A DNA stretch of 64,000 nucleotides from NCBI GenBank assembly GCA_037962975.1, contig CM075673.1, positions 159,174,667 to 159,238,666 of the forward strand, written 5' to 3'. Below the pieces are notes generated by a model, which had not been told where the DNA came from, made no database searches, and was given only the letters and a program-made list of their open reading frames with translations. Positions 1 to 13,800 of this stretch are shown here, one piece after another. Source of the stretch: Clitoria ternatea. Lineage: Eukaryota > Streptophyta > Magnoliopsida > Fabales > Fabaceae. Position numbers and translations under genes: made by a program. Positions within the stretch are counted from its first letter, which is position 1, and the number at the start of each line of letters is the position of its first letter.

Positions 1-239
1 TTGTGAAGGACACAAAAAACTTTTTGATATTATGGCCACAATTACAAAACACCAATGACATGAATCCTTCGAAACAACAACCATCAACAAAGTGGAGCAA
101 TATCGAACAAATTAAATAAGCCAAATTCGTGGATGGAGAATTATAACAAGCCTACAGAATACATGTAAAAACATCATATGCTTAAAAAAAATGAAGAATT
201 ATGTAAGTCTATAACTCTATATAAAATTTTTACATAGAA

Positions 240-600
240 CGCTGTTCCACTTACTTTCACCGTTGTTCTGAAACATTGGAAAGAAAAATTTTTAAAAAAG
301 GGTAAAAATTCAATTGATATAAATGAATTTGCCAAATAATTATATTATCGAAACATATTCCGAGTTACATCTTAAGACCATAAACGTATCAAAGCTTCTA
401 TAACAGAAATTTTTGTTTCGTTAAATGATATGAACAGAAGAGATTAAGTTACGTGAAAAGTGAAATAGAATGAATGAATGAATAATAAAAGGAAAAATTG
501 GTGTACCTTTAGGTGGGACTAAAAATCTCACGAGAAGTTGAGTAGTTCTTCAGAGAAGGGCACGTTTTTTCTCCCTCTTCTTCTTCTTCTTCTTCTTCAC
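240..600 (-). other. Possible 5' end of a gene running off the left edge
   Basis: Read on the minus strand, a purine-rich (GAA)n tract near 575-600 is followed by a segment ending CCACCTAAAG with a GTACAC splice-donor-like sequence (about 505-515). A good acceptor (CCAATGTTTCAG) lies near 270-290. This could be an untranslated first exon and intron of a gene extending leftward out of the window. No coding exon is visible, so this is weak. Confidence 0.2.
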
Positions 601-753
601 TGTTAGATTTGGGTTTACGTGTTAGTGCTCTCTATAATTTCTATCCATGCATGTCACGGATCCTACGTTACTTCTTAACCTCTTCATAAATCATACAGAT
701 AGAGAGGGCATTTTGGGGTATTAAAAAAATTTAAAAGACTTCAGAGAATTTAA

Positions 754-756
<3 letters not shown>

Positions 757-845
<89 letters not shown>
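757..845. repeat. Compound (TC)n(TA)n microsatellite
   Basis: About 39 bp of TC repeats run straight into about 50 bp of TA repeats. The tract is uninterrupted and probably highly length-variable. Confidence 0.97.
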
Positions 846-848
<3 letters not shown>

Positions 849-1539
849 TTTTCATGAAGTCGTAATTGGATTTTTTTTCGAATGAAAAATATTATCCAAT
901 ATTATTATTATTATTATAATATTTTTTTCGAATCAAGTTTTTTCTTATATTATATGATCTTTATTAACAACTTTGTGAAAAGTTGATTTAGTGTGAGTTT
1001 GCAATTCATTCAAATTGTTTTTTAGTTTAACACGTAAAAGAGGTAACTATCTTCAAATTGGGAACATCTACGTGGTAATAGTTAACTCTTTATATATAGC
1101 TTTTTTTCTTCTATAAGACTCAAACTTGAAATCTCAGTTAAAAAAACTCAAATATGTACAATTTAAATTAACCATCTTTATTGATAGGAAGTCATTTCAG
1201 CTAGTTAAAAATATATTTTACCTGGATAAATATAACTTTAAATAAAAAAGTGATATTTAGTTCTGTTGTTGAAACCCTAATTAAGAGTTTGTTAAATTTA
1301 ACCATCTGGTTAGTTGATAAATGCAAACATACTCATTTACACGTAACCTTCATATAATTGTGAATTTCAACTTTTATATATTAGTGTTATTCTCCTTCTT
1401 CACATCGATTCTATGTCTTTGTGGATGTAACCTTCTTTAAAGACTCACCATACTTTCAGCCTTCAACTTCCCCCAAGAGAACGCAAGTATCTAGGTATTA
1501 CATGTCCCCTGTCTTGATATTATTCCAGAAGTCTCATAA

Positions 1540-2375
1540 GTTCCACCTTTGACATTTACGGATCCTCCTTTGGGTTGTTTTGGCATTACCTATGAATGTC
1601 ACCCAAAGTCTATCCTCCCAGCCACCATTCTCATAGTTGTAACCAGTGATTCAGTTCCTACTTTAGTTGTCTCATTGGCTCTAGCTCCTCTCACTTCTGA
1701 TGATCACCCTATTGCCATCAAGAAAGGAAAATGTTCCACTCCCAATCCCTATCCCATCTATAAAGTTTCTTATCTTATCATCGTTTGTCTCCGTCCTATC
1801 ATGTCTTTGTTTCTACCTTCTATCACTAATCCTAAAACCATTGGTACGGTTTTATCTGATCCAAGGTGGTGATGGAAAATGATTGATAAGATGCATTCCT
1901 TAATCTAACCACACTTGAGTTCTTGTTCTTTATCCCTAAGGAAAATCTATTGTTGGTTGTAGGCAGATCTATAATGTTAAACTGGACCCTGATGAATAAG
2001 TGGATCATTTGAAAGCTTGGTTTGTAGAAAAAGAGTACACACAAATATATGGGTTGGACTACAATGACACATTTTCTCTTATAGCAAAGATGCCTTGGTA
2101 CGGATCTTTCTATCTATGATTGCATTAAAGCATTGACCTTTGTATCAGTTGAATATAAAGAATGCTTCTCTTCATGGTGACTTGGAGGAGGAGTTTTATA
2201 TGTAGTAACCTCTTGGATTTATTTCCAATGAGGGATCAGATCTTGTGTGCAAATTGTTAAAATTTCTTTATGGTCTCAAGCAATCGCCTCACGCATGGTT
2301 TGGACGGTTTAGCATTGTTGTTCAATAGTTTGAGATGACTCGTTGTGAAGCTGACTACTTAATGTTCTTTTGAAG
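1540..2375 (+). pseudogene. Ty1/copia polyprotein remnant (integrase end to reverse transcriptase)
   Basis: Translating in shifting plus-strand frames gives the linker after copia integrase (SDDHPIA..KGK, NPYPIYK) and then reverse transcriptase blocks recognisable as YTQIYGLDYNDTFS, KNASLHGDLEEEFYM and LKQSPHAWFGRF. Several frameshifts and stops break it. It stops abruptly near 2375, where LTR-like DNA begins. No flanking copia LTR was found, so this is an internal fragment. Confidence 0.8.
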
Positions 2376-4680
2376 TTCCACACGGAATATATACATTAAT
2401 ATGGAGAGAAAGAATTCCCTTGTCCAAGGTTGCTAGCCCTAGCTTTTTCCCTTGATCCTAGCACTTGGTTTCCTTGTACATCTCTCAGCGTTTAGGGCAT
2501 ATCTCTTAATTAACTCATCTAAATTTGATGAGCATGGACTCTATGGAAATAAAAAAGAAAAAAGAAGACTTTTATGTTATAGGTTAGAGATATTCTAGGT
2601 GGAAGAAGGGTGAAAGAGGAACACAAGTTTCCTCCTACTGTAGGTAATGGCTCATTGACATAGTCTAGTATTTAGGTCATAACTTTCTCATTTCTTAGTG
2701 GCTTTTGATTAAACTTAGCTCTCTAGAATGCTAAGACACAGAGGAATAACTTTTGATTTTGGGAACATTTCTAGAATCAAGCCATATAAGGGTGATAATG
2801 GCTCTCAAGTGTTAGATGTGGAGAGAAAGGGAAGAGGGAAGATTTTGAGGCAGTCTCAATAGTTTGGCTATAACTTTTTCTATACTATGTGAAATTTAAT
2901 GACCTTCGATTATTTGGAAAGCTAAGAAAAAATGGAACAACTTTTATGTTGGAAAGTTTTCTAGAATCGAACTCTAGAAACAACTTATATAGAGAGGAAG
3001 GACTACAAGTTTATGAAGGGAGAGAAAGAAGAAAGAGCTTTTTAGGAGAGGGGTAGTGAAATAAAGTGAACTGTATCTGAAGTTAAATGAGGAGTAATCT
3101 ACTTATAGTGGGAGAGGTTTGTGGGGGATTGGTTGGGATGGGAAGCCACCTCCCACACTCACCAATCACCACTTTTCTACATGGCACAAGGAAGAAAAAT
3201 TGTAAAACCATGGGCTGTTTTGGGTGGTTGTGGTCATGAGTGCGGAGGGAGATACAAGGATGGTTTAGGTCAAATTGTCAATAGGAAGGAACAGTCATGT
3301 GTGGTGGTTTAGGGGTTATAAAGTGATGATGCTTGGATAGTGTTTATGATGCATGAATAGTATTTTATGTAAGGAGAAATAATAATAATGTTGGGAGAAG
3401 AGAGAAAGAGAAAGAGAGAGGGGGAGAGAGAGAGAGAGAGAAATAGAAGTTGGTGTGAGGGAGAGGGAGATAAGAGATTGCAACATGAAAAACTCTTAGG
3501 GGTCTTAAGGGAAAAACTTGGAAAGTGATTAGTCATTAGGGCTTAATAAAGGTTTTAGGGATTTTAGTGGTGTAATTAGGCATATCTTGTCTTGAATTGG
3601 GTTGAGCCATAATTCAAGAGTCCATGTAGGATGTTCGGCTATGGTCCATTCAGAAGAAGACAAGAGTCCATTACCTTTTTAGCCCAGATACTATTTGTCA
3701 ATTTTCTCAAAATTGGTCTAGAGGTTATTTCATAATTATTTAGAGTAAAAGGGGTTGATTTGTAATTATCAAAACTTACAATTCTCACTAAGCTTGAGTT
3801 TTACTCATGTTTAAGACTGAGAATATTACATGATTAAAAGAAAGAAAACATATTAAGAAATTCACAAACAAGAGGGGAAATTGAGGGCGATGTAAGGCTA
3901 AACTAAATTTGACTGGACAAATTCAAATAATGTGTAAGGGGGACAGAAGGAATATTGTAGAGGTGTATTGTGTCATGTGTCATTTTAGTGTGAGGATGAA
4001 ATATGATTTAACATATGGTAAGAGATGTCATGATTCTTGAAAAGATGAATTTTGAATAGAATGAGAAGGAAAATGTATGATTTGGTTATGGTATCTTGAC
4101 TAAGGAGAGTGGTTTTGTTTGCCATCATAATAATGTTTAACTATTACATAGACACGTGGTTGTTATGGGGTCCTAATTATAATAAACTTAAGGATTGACA
4201 TGGATTTCGAGGTACATAGGTGTTCTCATGCTCACAGCCTCTTATATCCTATGGTTGATGAAAAATGAGATGTTACACATACTGGTAGCTTAAATGACTA
4301 TATCCGGTATTAAAATGACTCTCACAATATCATTCCCCATGAAGCCTCAAATAATTGGTATTGGTGATGAACCAATATCAGATAGAGGTTGAGAGTCATG
4401 CTAAGGGCATTACTAGTTAACACCTTTAACTATGTCAGAAATGTCTACACCTGCATTAGTTTTTACTGAACTTTACGGAAAAGTGCTAACACGGGAATCA
4501 AGGAAAAGAACCACCATCCAACTCTATAAATATCATTTATTTAGCACACATGAGGTATGTCTCTTCTTCCCCTTCTCAAGCTTGAGCTTGAGTATTAGGG
4601 TGTCCTTGTAGGTGGCACAACATTTCACCCCTCACCTCAGAAGGACACCAAATTGGACTCAAGCTTAGTAACCCTCATAC
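2376..4680. repeat. Gypsy-type LTR-like sequence, decayed
   Basis: This stretch has no gene. It contains GA-rich tracts (3400-3470), LTR-end-like sequence GAATATTACA at 3821-3830, and a TATA-like CTATAAATA near 4523 followed by text typical of large gypsy LTRs (AAGGACACC near 4640). I read it as one or two LTR fragments, probably in more than one orientation. Boundaries and target duplications could not be fixed. Confidence 0.4.
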
Positions 4681-7585
4681 CAATTAGACCATTCTCATAC
4701 CATCTAGATCATACACATATTGGCCAGATCATTACATACTTAAGTCTTCCCCGCATACCAGACGAAATAGATTTCTTATTTTCTTCAAGATTACTTAGAT
4801 TAGACAAGCTCATAATATACTACACAAACATACACACACGCACAATCACTATAGCAGAAACTTTATATTATTCATATAACATAATAATAATATACTATTA
4901 TTTATAAACAATATAATATAAAACTATTCTACTTTTACTTTTTTATATTGAGCAACATTGCATATGTTAGACAAATTCATAATATACAACATAATAAATA
5001 TTTATTTTTACCATATATAATATATCATTTAATCTAATCTATGCAATTTTACATAGGAAAATAAATTTTAAAAGGAAATTTTTCTATTAAAAAATCCTTA
5101 ATGTCCATTCATCTTGATTTTTAAACAATTCTCACACAGTTTTTAATAAAAAAAATATTTACTCAGGGTTGTACATGATAAAAAAACCCATAGTATATAA
5201 TGAAATATATATTTATCATTACAATATATACATAATTATTTATCTAATATGTGTAATTTTTTACAGGATAATAAATCAAAAAAAATTCTTTTGAAAATAT
5301 CATTAATGGACATCCACCTTGATGAATATTATAATGTTCATTTACATGATGAATATTATAATAGTATATCATTTACACTATTTAATACAATATTCACTAA
5401 ATAATGAATTCCATATTAAAAAAATTTATGTAGTTCGGAAATTATCACTATTTTATAATAACATCTAGGATAAGTACCAAAAAACAAGAACTTGTGTTCA
5501 TAATATATTGGTGAGATTGCAGGATAAAGAAGAAAAATAATTATCTAAAAAATAGCATAAAAAAACTATAGAATTATTCAAAATAACATGAAAGAGAATT
5601 TAGGTAGAATGATTGAATTGTTAATTTCAAATTTTGAATTAAGAGATTACAGAGTAAAGACAAAGGCATGTAATAAATTTAAAATGATTATTTATTTATT
5701 ACTATACGAGGATATATAACATTTAAGATAAGTACTAAAGAAACAACAAAATGGTGTGCTATATAATAACAAAGTTATTATCACTATTTTATAATAATTT
5801 GTACACTAGGTTTTGCTTCTTATATCAGAATAATCGTCATTATTTATACATTAGGTATTAGGTTTTGCTTCTTATAAAATTGTGTTTCTTCTTTTCTTTC
5901 ATTAAGTTGTGATGTGCTATGTGATAAACTCTGTTTTTTTCCTTTTGTTTTATAAAATTCAAAAAATAATAAATCCTTTTACTAATAGGGTGTGCAATAT
6001 TTAGTATAAGTACTAAAAATCAAATATAATTTTTTTTCTACACTAATTTTATGTATATAGTTTTAAAATTTATCTATCTTAAACTAGCTTGAGTAATCTC
6101 TCTCATTTTGTATGTTAATTTTATTTTTTTTCACTCTATATTTTTCCAGGAATATATCATATTTAACATAAATATTATCTGATCATAATTCTTCTTCATC
6201 TTCTTTCTTCTCTTTATTTTTTATATGTACATAATTTTATTATATAATTATTTTTATATTTATTAAATAACTATAGTATAATATTGTGTGTAGCACATAA
6301 TGCATTCATCACGAACACAAAACCAACTCGTGCTATGGCCAGTTATTATATAAAATTAAGAGAATAGATACTCTTGCATAAAATTAGAATGATAGATGTA
6401 TTAAGAAATCTTTCAAGGGGAAGGCAATGTTGTAAAAATGTTATCGATGTGAAAATGACCATCCAATTCAGAAAACAAAGATATCAGAAAGAAGCGAGAC
6501 AGCACTCAAAATATCACGTTCAATGTGAAGAGAATGGTTATCAAATTCTGAATGAGTAACTGTATCAATACGTGGCTACAACTGTGTTTTCAAAATAGTT
6601 TTCAACATGAAGACACTATATCTAACATAAAAGTGAGGGAAGGGAAATAATTTTCAACATAGAAGACATCTATCTATTTATCATACATAAATTCTGAGAC
6701 ATACAACAACTTAATAAGGTTGAATTTTGCCACATTGGAGTTTTGTCTTACTAATTAACATTGCCCTCTGAGCTCCATTGCCTCGTAAAAACTCCCGTTA
6801 ATTAGACTCATCATGTTTTTGCAATATTGTTTACAATTAATTACATTATAGTAACCAATCATCCCAATGAGTAATTCATGTATTCCTCGCCAAGGATTCA
6901 ACAGAAACTTCATTGAATCCCTTTATCATAAATCCCAGTACACTGAAAATATACTCAATGAAGGGAGATAGTTTACAACATAAATAACATTAGCATCAAA
7001 TTCAAACACTAGTGAGGGAAGGACGCTGCTCACAATCAACATCAGGGGAAGGAAAAAAGAAGTCCTGACCAATATGACAAAAGACACGGCATTAAATGCA
7101 ACAAAAGTATCCTATTTTTCATGCATCTATTTAATACTCATCTTTCTTTCTATCTCAAATAAATCTATTTTTTTTTTTCCTTTATGTATCTGAAAAATAC
7201 CAGACTTAAAAAAAAAACGGTGTCTACAGATCATAATTCAACATGTAACGAGAGTTCATTAATTGAGGTGTCACATCTTAATTGGTAGGATGGGATTTGG
7301 AATAAGAAACTGAGACGGCATATATTTGTCTGTCATATGACAAGAAAGAATTTGGCTCTGGTGTAAATGACAGTAAAGAACAAACAAAAGAACTCAATGA
7401 TTTACATCAATTAAATAAATAAATGAGTAACAATATGTTGGTAGCGTGACGAAGTAATTAAAATTTCCTACACTTGAATTACTTCTATCTAAGAAAGGAA
7501 TGAAAATCTAGCGGCAAAATTAATTGGAACCGGGGGCAGGCACAATCCAACGAGAACCAGATCAGTAATAAGAGGAAATTGGTGA
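4681..7585. other. AT-rich sequence without recognised genes
   Basis: Very AT-rich DNA with many short A/T runs. I find no coding region, clear terminal repeats or RNA gene. Its right end adjoins the 3' end of the lipase gene and would include that gene's 3' UTR and polyadenylation signals. Confidence 0.5.
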
Positions 7586-7816
7586 TTAGGGTTTCCTCAG
7601 GGCAGATGCTGCCCCCATTACAATGGCAAGGACAAGGCCAAGACCAGCCCCAACAGATGCTCCCACAGCAGCAGAATTCAATGAAATTGCTTTAGCTCGA
7701 GCATCTCTACTCGCCTCAATTGACATTGCTTGTTCCCGTGCCAACTCCATCAGAAGCCTATCTCCAGCAAATTCCTGTGATAAAGCATTAAAAAAAGTCA
7801 AATCGCATTATATATA

Positions 7817-7863
<47 letters not shown>

Positions 7864-10800
7864 TGCCGTGTAAAAACGTGATAAAAATTGCGGATCAACA
7901 AAATATCAGCCAATATATGGTAACGATGTTTCACTTAAAACAGGGAATCTTGGAAGAGTACAAACATTTGAACCTCTAATTCAATAGCTTTTTTTGCTGG
8001 TTTAGCAACATCAACAATGAGGCATCATCCTAATCCTATAGAGAGGATCAGATGCAAAGATCAAAGCATCCTATATCTGCCAAATTCAAATTTTTAATGA
8101 GATTTTTTCAATAGTCACTCCTGAACTTTTAGACGACCACATTCAGTATTTGTGATGCAAAAATTATCAACTCTTTAAGTAACTCTCAACCATAAAAGTT
8201 TACATGTAACAGTTCCCATTGATCTTGTGAAGGTAGAAAGAACCGAGAGACATTGTAAGGATTGTATGTGTCTAAATACACAGTGGAGCTATGAATTTAT
8301 AATAATAATACAATAAATACATAATCAATTATAATCAAATACAATCAATCCTGATCACAAATATCTACATAATTGCTATAGTTACAACATTCTAACACTC
8401 CTCCTTAAGCTAAAGCTTGTCAATGTATTTAATATGGAGACCTCTAAGAGATTTGTGAAAACATTGTCAACTGATTATTGGAATTAACAAATTTCATAGC
8501 AACGTCTTTGGATAAAATCTTTTCCCTAATGCAATTGCAAACTAGTTCAATGTGTTTGATCCTCTCATGAAACACTGGATTGAAAGAATTGTAGAATGCT
8601 TCCTGATTATGGCAAATGAGAGTCATCGGTGTCACTTCCCCAAATTTTAGTTCTCTAAACAATTGTTTTGCTTCTTACTTTTCCAAGAAACCAAATTTAT
8701 CACCAAGGAAAACACAATAGCATGTAGTAGATCCTCTATCAATAGGAGATCTTGCACAGTCAACATCTAAGTATCCAACAATTCAAGTATGACCATTGTC
8801 TTTGTACAAAGAGTCCTTTACTTGGTACCTATTTAATATACTTTAAGATGCGGTAACTACATCCTAGTGGCCTTCACAAGGAGACTTGAGAAATTGACTC
8901 CACACATTGACTACAAAGGATATATTTGGACGAGTGACAATAAGGTAGTTTAGCTTTCCAACTAGCCTCCTATATCTCTTTGGATCTAAGAAAGACTCCC
9001 CCTAATCTGACATAAGCACTGGAATTTGGGGGATCTTGTTCCTCTTCCCTCCAATAAAATGATTGTTAGATGCTTTCTCTCTGGTGGTCAAAGGCTATAT
9101 TTAGATTTTTGGTCTTGATTATGGTGCTAAGATGACTTCTGCCTATTTATTCCTTTCTATTGTTGCCATTTGTCATTAGGCTAGAAGAAAGCCACCACAC
9201 ACGGAGAAGATTGCAGCCAAGAGAGAGAAAGTCACGCAAGCAAAGGACATGCACGTGAGCGCGTGAGAAAGGAGAACGCTAAGTGACTTTAGGGTTGACC
9301 AATCTAAAGGAGGCGCTCTTGATCCGCAGGGTGGCAACCAGAAAATCTGACACGGCAATGGGCAGAGGCGGGGATGCGTCGGATTAGGAGGAGGAATGTG
9401 ACTGGAGTAGAAACACGGTCAAAAACTAGAGAAGGTCGAGACCCGGAGAAGAAACACAAGTTTCAAAAAACAAAATTACCATGGTGAGCAATGGGCCTCC
9501 TGGGAAAGCACATGTTAGGATTGTCTCTCGTCAGGCTCTAGATACCATATGAAGGTAAAAAGAACTAAGAGACATTGTATGGATTCCATGTATCTGAATA
9601 CATAGCTCCGCTATGAATTTATAATAATGATACCATAAATACGTAATCAGTTATAATCAAATACAATCAATTCTAATTAAAAATATCTACATAATTACTA
9701 TAATTACCTAATTCCACGCTACATCTGAGAGCTAAATAAAATATACTACTTTCGTTCCTATTTAACTGTGCAAAGAGAGAAAATTTACACAAACCAAGGA
9801 ATGCAATCATTTTGTCTTAATTACATATCAATATTCCTTATCCACCCTTCATTTATTAAACTACTTTATCTCTCTTTATTTAGCATACTTTCTCTCTTAT
9901 CTGGGTATTATTGGGAAAAAAAGTAATTATTAGTGCTTTGAAACTCTAAGTGGATAGTTAAATAGGAACACGATTTATCATCTCTCTGGACAGTTATACA
10001 GAAATAGAGGTAGTATCTTATTATCCTTTCACAAAAATAAACTTTTAGTCCTTTATGTTTAAATCCTTTATTTTTTGTTAATTTGTCCTTCATTCAAGTT
10101 TCCAAATGATTTCAAACCCGTCTATTTCCATTGAAGTTACAAACAATGTTAACTCAATTGCTGACTGGGATGCCAATAACGACATGTGGTTACTTGAGGT
10201 GTCAATTGTAAACCGTCGGATTTGATGGAGACTTTTGACCAATAGATGAATCTCTTAATATGACTATTATTACTCCCTTTTTAAAAGCCTTCGTTGGTGG
10301 AAAAATCAACCATGATTGTCCTCAAAATCTCTTACCTTCCTTCTTCAATGGTGGACTGTGAGGACAGAAATTGCAAAGCGAAGAACAAAAATTGCAGATT
10401 GAGGAAGGCAAGAGATTTTGAGGACAACAATGGTGGATTTTGCCATTAAAGGAGGTTTCATAAAAGGGGAGTAAAAACGGTGATATTGAGGGGTTTATCC
10501 AATGGTGAAAAGTCTATATCTAATCCAACGGTTCATAATTCAAAACTTAAAGGACTAACTTGACAAAAAAGTTAACTTAAAGGACTTAACTAGGAATTAC
10601 TTGAAACATAAAGGACAGGTTTACTTTTGCCTTATCCTTAAATATCAGGTTTCCTATGAATGGAACAAAATTAATTGATAGGGAGCCTGATAATTCAGCT
10701 TCCCTACAACCATAGATTTCCATGTCTTTTTATCTTGATTGCGCCAGCCTTTATCCTGTGCTCCTATGCATCCAAGTATATATACAACTAACTGCATACC

Positions 10801-13800
10801 ACTAACATGGCTACAAGATTCACACGTAGAAATCAATGAAGTTTGTCTCAAAAAATGTGTCAGAGAGCATTTGTTAAAAGCGACAATCACAATTTAGAAA
10901 TACAGCACACACACAATATGTACAAGTTGAATCACTTGAGCAGAAGCAGGAAAAGATTCAATACAGTGAAATTTAAATTTTCTCACCTGAAAGGAAGATT
11001 CCTCATGACTGCGAAGGACTCGGTGGATTTGCTGACAAAGAGAGTTGACACCTTCTACTGGAAGAACGATCTCCTTTTTCTGAAAAGGCCTCCTAACAAA
11101 GTTAATAGGAGCAAATATAAGCTTCTCAGCAGCCACCCTTCTTTTAGAATCTGCATTGGTTGCATCCAAAGAAAGAGAAGCTCCAGCAAATCCGGGCATA
11201 ACATATGGACAAGAATTTATTATTTCAGTCAAGCTAGGAGATGCTTGGTAAGCTTTCAGAGCAGCATCAACTGCTGCCTTTTGGTGGTGTGCACTGACTG
11301 CAAATTTATTTGTTATTGCAAGAACCCATGGAATTCCTAGAGATTTTGCTTCATCCAAGAAAAGGGACAGGACTGGCCTTTGTACAGTACCATTTGAATT
11401 ACTACACCGAGGTATGCTATGGGACAGGTTATGAACAAGAACAATCAAGTCTGTCTTCCGACTTATATCTCGGATTCCAAACCATAGTTCATCCCTGAAG
11501 CGAGAAGTTTCCATATTGAGTTCCTGTAAGACAATTAAATGCCAAATAAATTTCAGCAATTCAAATTAATTTATTTATTACCTTTGGGGTAGAATTTATT
11601 TTGTAACCTACCACACTAAACAGAAAGCTGTGAATCCCTTGGCCATTCAATTAAAACCAACCATAAAGATGCACTCGAAATATTTGCTTAATATTTTTCT
11701 ATAGAATTCAATTTACAAGAATCTATATCCAGCACAAATTTCGGTATTAAGAGCACTGGTAGCAATCTTTTGGCATCATATCAACTCTTTTAGTAACACG
11801 ATTACCCTCCTAAATATAAAAATGTTTAGAAAGTGTTTCATTTCAACCCTTTGGCATCTGTAAGAAGGTCACAGATTATTGTAATACACCATTAGGTTGT
11901 CTTTGGATGGACAATTTTAGAATTCTAGAGAATTTCAAAAACAATAAATGACAATTCACAAGAGTTAAGAATACTACAAAATTCTAATGTGATGATTTTT
12001 TATACAAATAAGGAAATTTTTAAATGACATGTTGAAAAAGAATTTTAAAATTCCTTTTTTTTTTTGTTTAACTCATCTTAGATTATCATTTACAATTATT
12101 TTCATACTTGACTCTTTTTATAATCATCACTCATTATTAGTTTAAGTTTAACAATTCTAAAATTCTCCATCCAAACACACTATTCAAGTAGAATGATTCA
12201 GTTACAACCAATGACCAAACCATCAACAGCATACGGTTGGAAACAAATTCTTGAAAGTAGTACAACAAAAAACCGTTCAATTGGTTGACAATGGGTTTGG
12301 CGGCCCATAAAGCAGGCAATTATCAAGAGAGAAATAACACACTAATAATCTGAAAAGAAAATAAAAAACCAAGTGAATCAATGAAATGAAACTTTGCATG
12401 AGAAACCCTAAACAAACCAAATGAGTACCAAAAGAAAGAAGGAAAACCTGCATATTTATTCCAGTGGAGTCACAATAGCACAAGCCATCAGCAATAACTT
12501 CTCGCATATCAACCTCTGAAACCACATCCTCATTGGTAGCAGTATTTGGTTCATATTTATTCAAGATAGCCTTTAAAAGAGTAGTTTTACCAGATCCCTG
12601 CACAGCAACACGTGAAGGTCATTAGGTGAAAAAAAAAAAAGTTAAATACACTGCCACAGCAGAAAAGTTTGTCAATATTACCTCCAGCCCAACTAATCGA
12701 ACTCTACGTGTTCTCACATGAACCTCTTTGGAAACAGTTGTAAAATCACTGGTGCAGCATATTAAGAAGTTATTTAAACTTTCTGGACGGATGAACTTAT
12801 CCTTGTCAACAGGTGCTGAACTACTTGCAGTCCCTGAGTCAACTGAAGTAAAAGCAGGCATCAATGAATCTAACACAGTTTGATGCCTTGGAGGGCTTCT
12901 TAGTGGAGCACCGACTAATATTCTCATCCTCTGTAACTCGGGCTGGATTTCTTGATTTGAAGAATAGTTTGGTGGAGAAGGAAGGGATTCAATGGTAGTT
13001 GAACACCTAATTAAGATTAAATCAAACATCAAACAGCTAGATGTATTGAAGTTATTTTGCAGCAAAATTTTGCAATGAAAAAATGTTAAATGTAAAAGAG
13101 GTAGCATTTTGTTAGATTGATTCTATTTTGAGGTAATTAGCCGTGATTAGGATATTTGTATAATTTATAATTATGTACAATTTCCCATAAATACAATAGC
13201 TCCGTTGTGGTCTCAACACATGAAATTCATAATATGTTCTCTCACTTTCCTCAACACATTTGATATATCTCAATTACTAAGACTTGCTCTACATTGTAAG
13301 GATATTGATTCTGCTCTATCTTATGTCACTAATCAAGCAATCTAGCTTATTCTATAGATTCAATCTATCTTCTTTCCCAAAGTTGAAAATCCTTGCTATT
13401 AGAAAATGGTGGGCCTAACTCATCCCGAAAGTTAGCTCATGAGTTAAGAGTTGTCGCACGCCTTATAAACCGGATACCAGCCGTATTCCTAACCGGGTGC
13501 GAGACTTATCTCAACATCTTAACACACCCTCTCGCGCCTAGGACTAGACATTTGTGGGTGGCCGAACATTCAAACTAATCAGACTCTGATACCCTATTAA
13601 ATTTGAGCATTGGGCCTAATTTAATCCTAAAAATTAGCTCGTAGGATGAGAATTACTCTCACCTTATCTACTATTAGTTGGTTATATCTCTAGTCAATGC
13701 GGGACTTTCAACACACCCCTCCCACCTAGGAAAGAACATCTGGAGCATGGACAAATACGAGTGACCCAATAATATGGGACTATTAACACCCCCTCACGAG

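Noticed and set aside
10843..11340. 165-codon plus-strand frame
   Set aside because: Antisense shadow of lipase exon 13.
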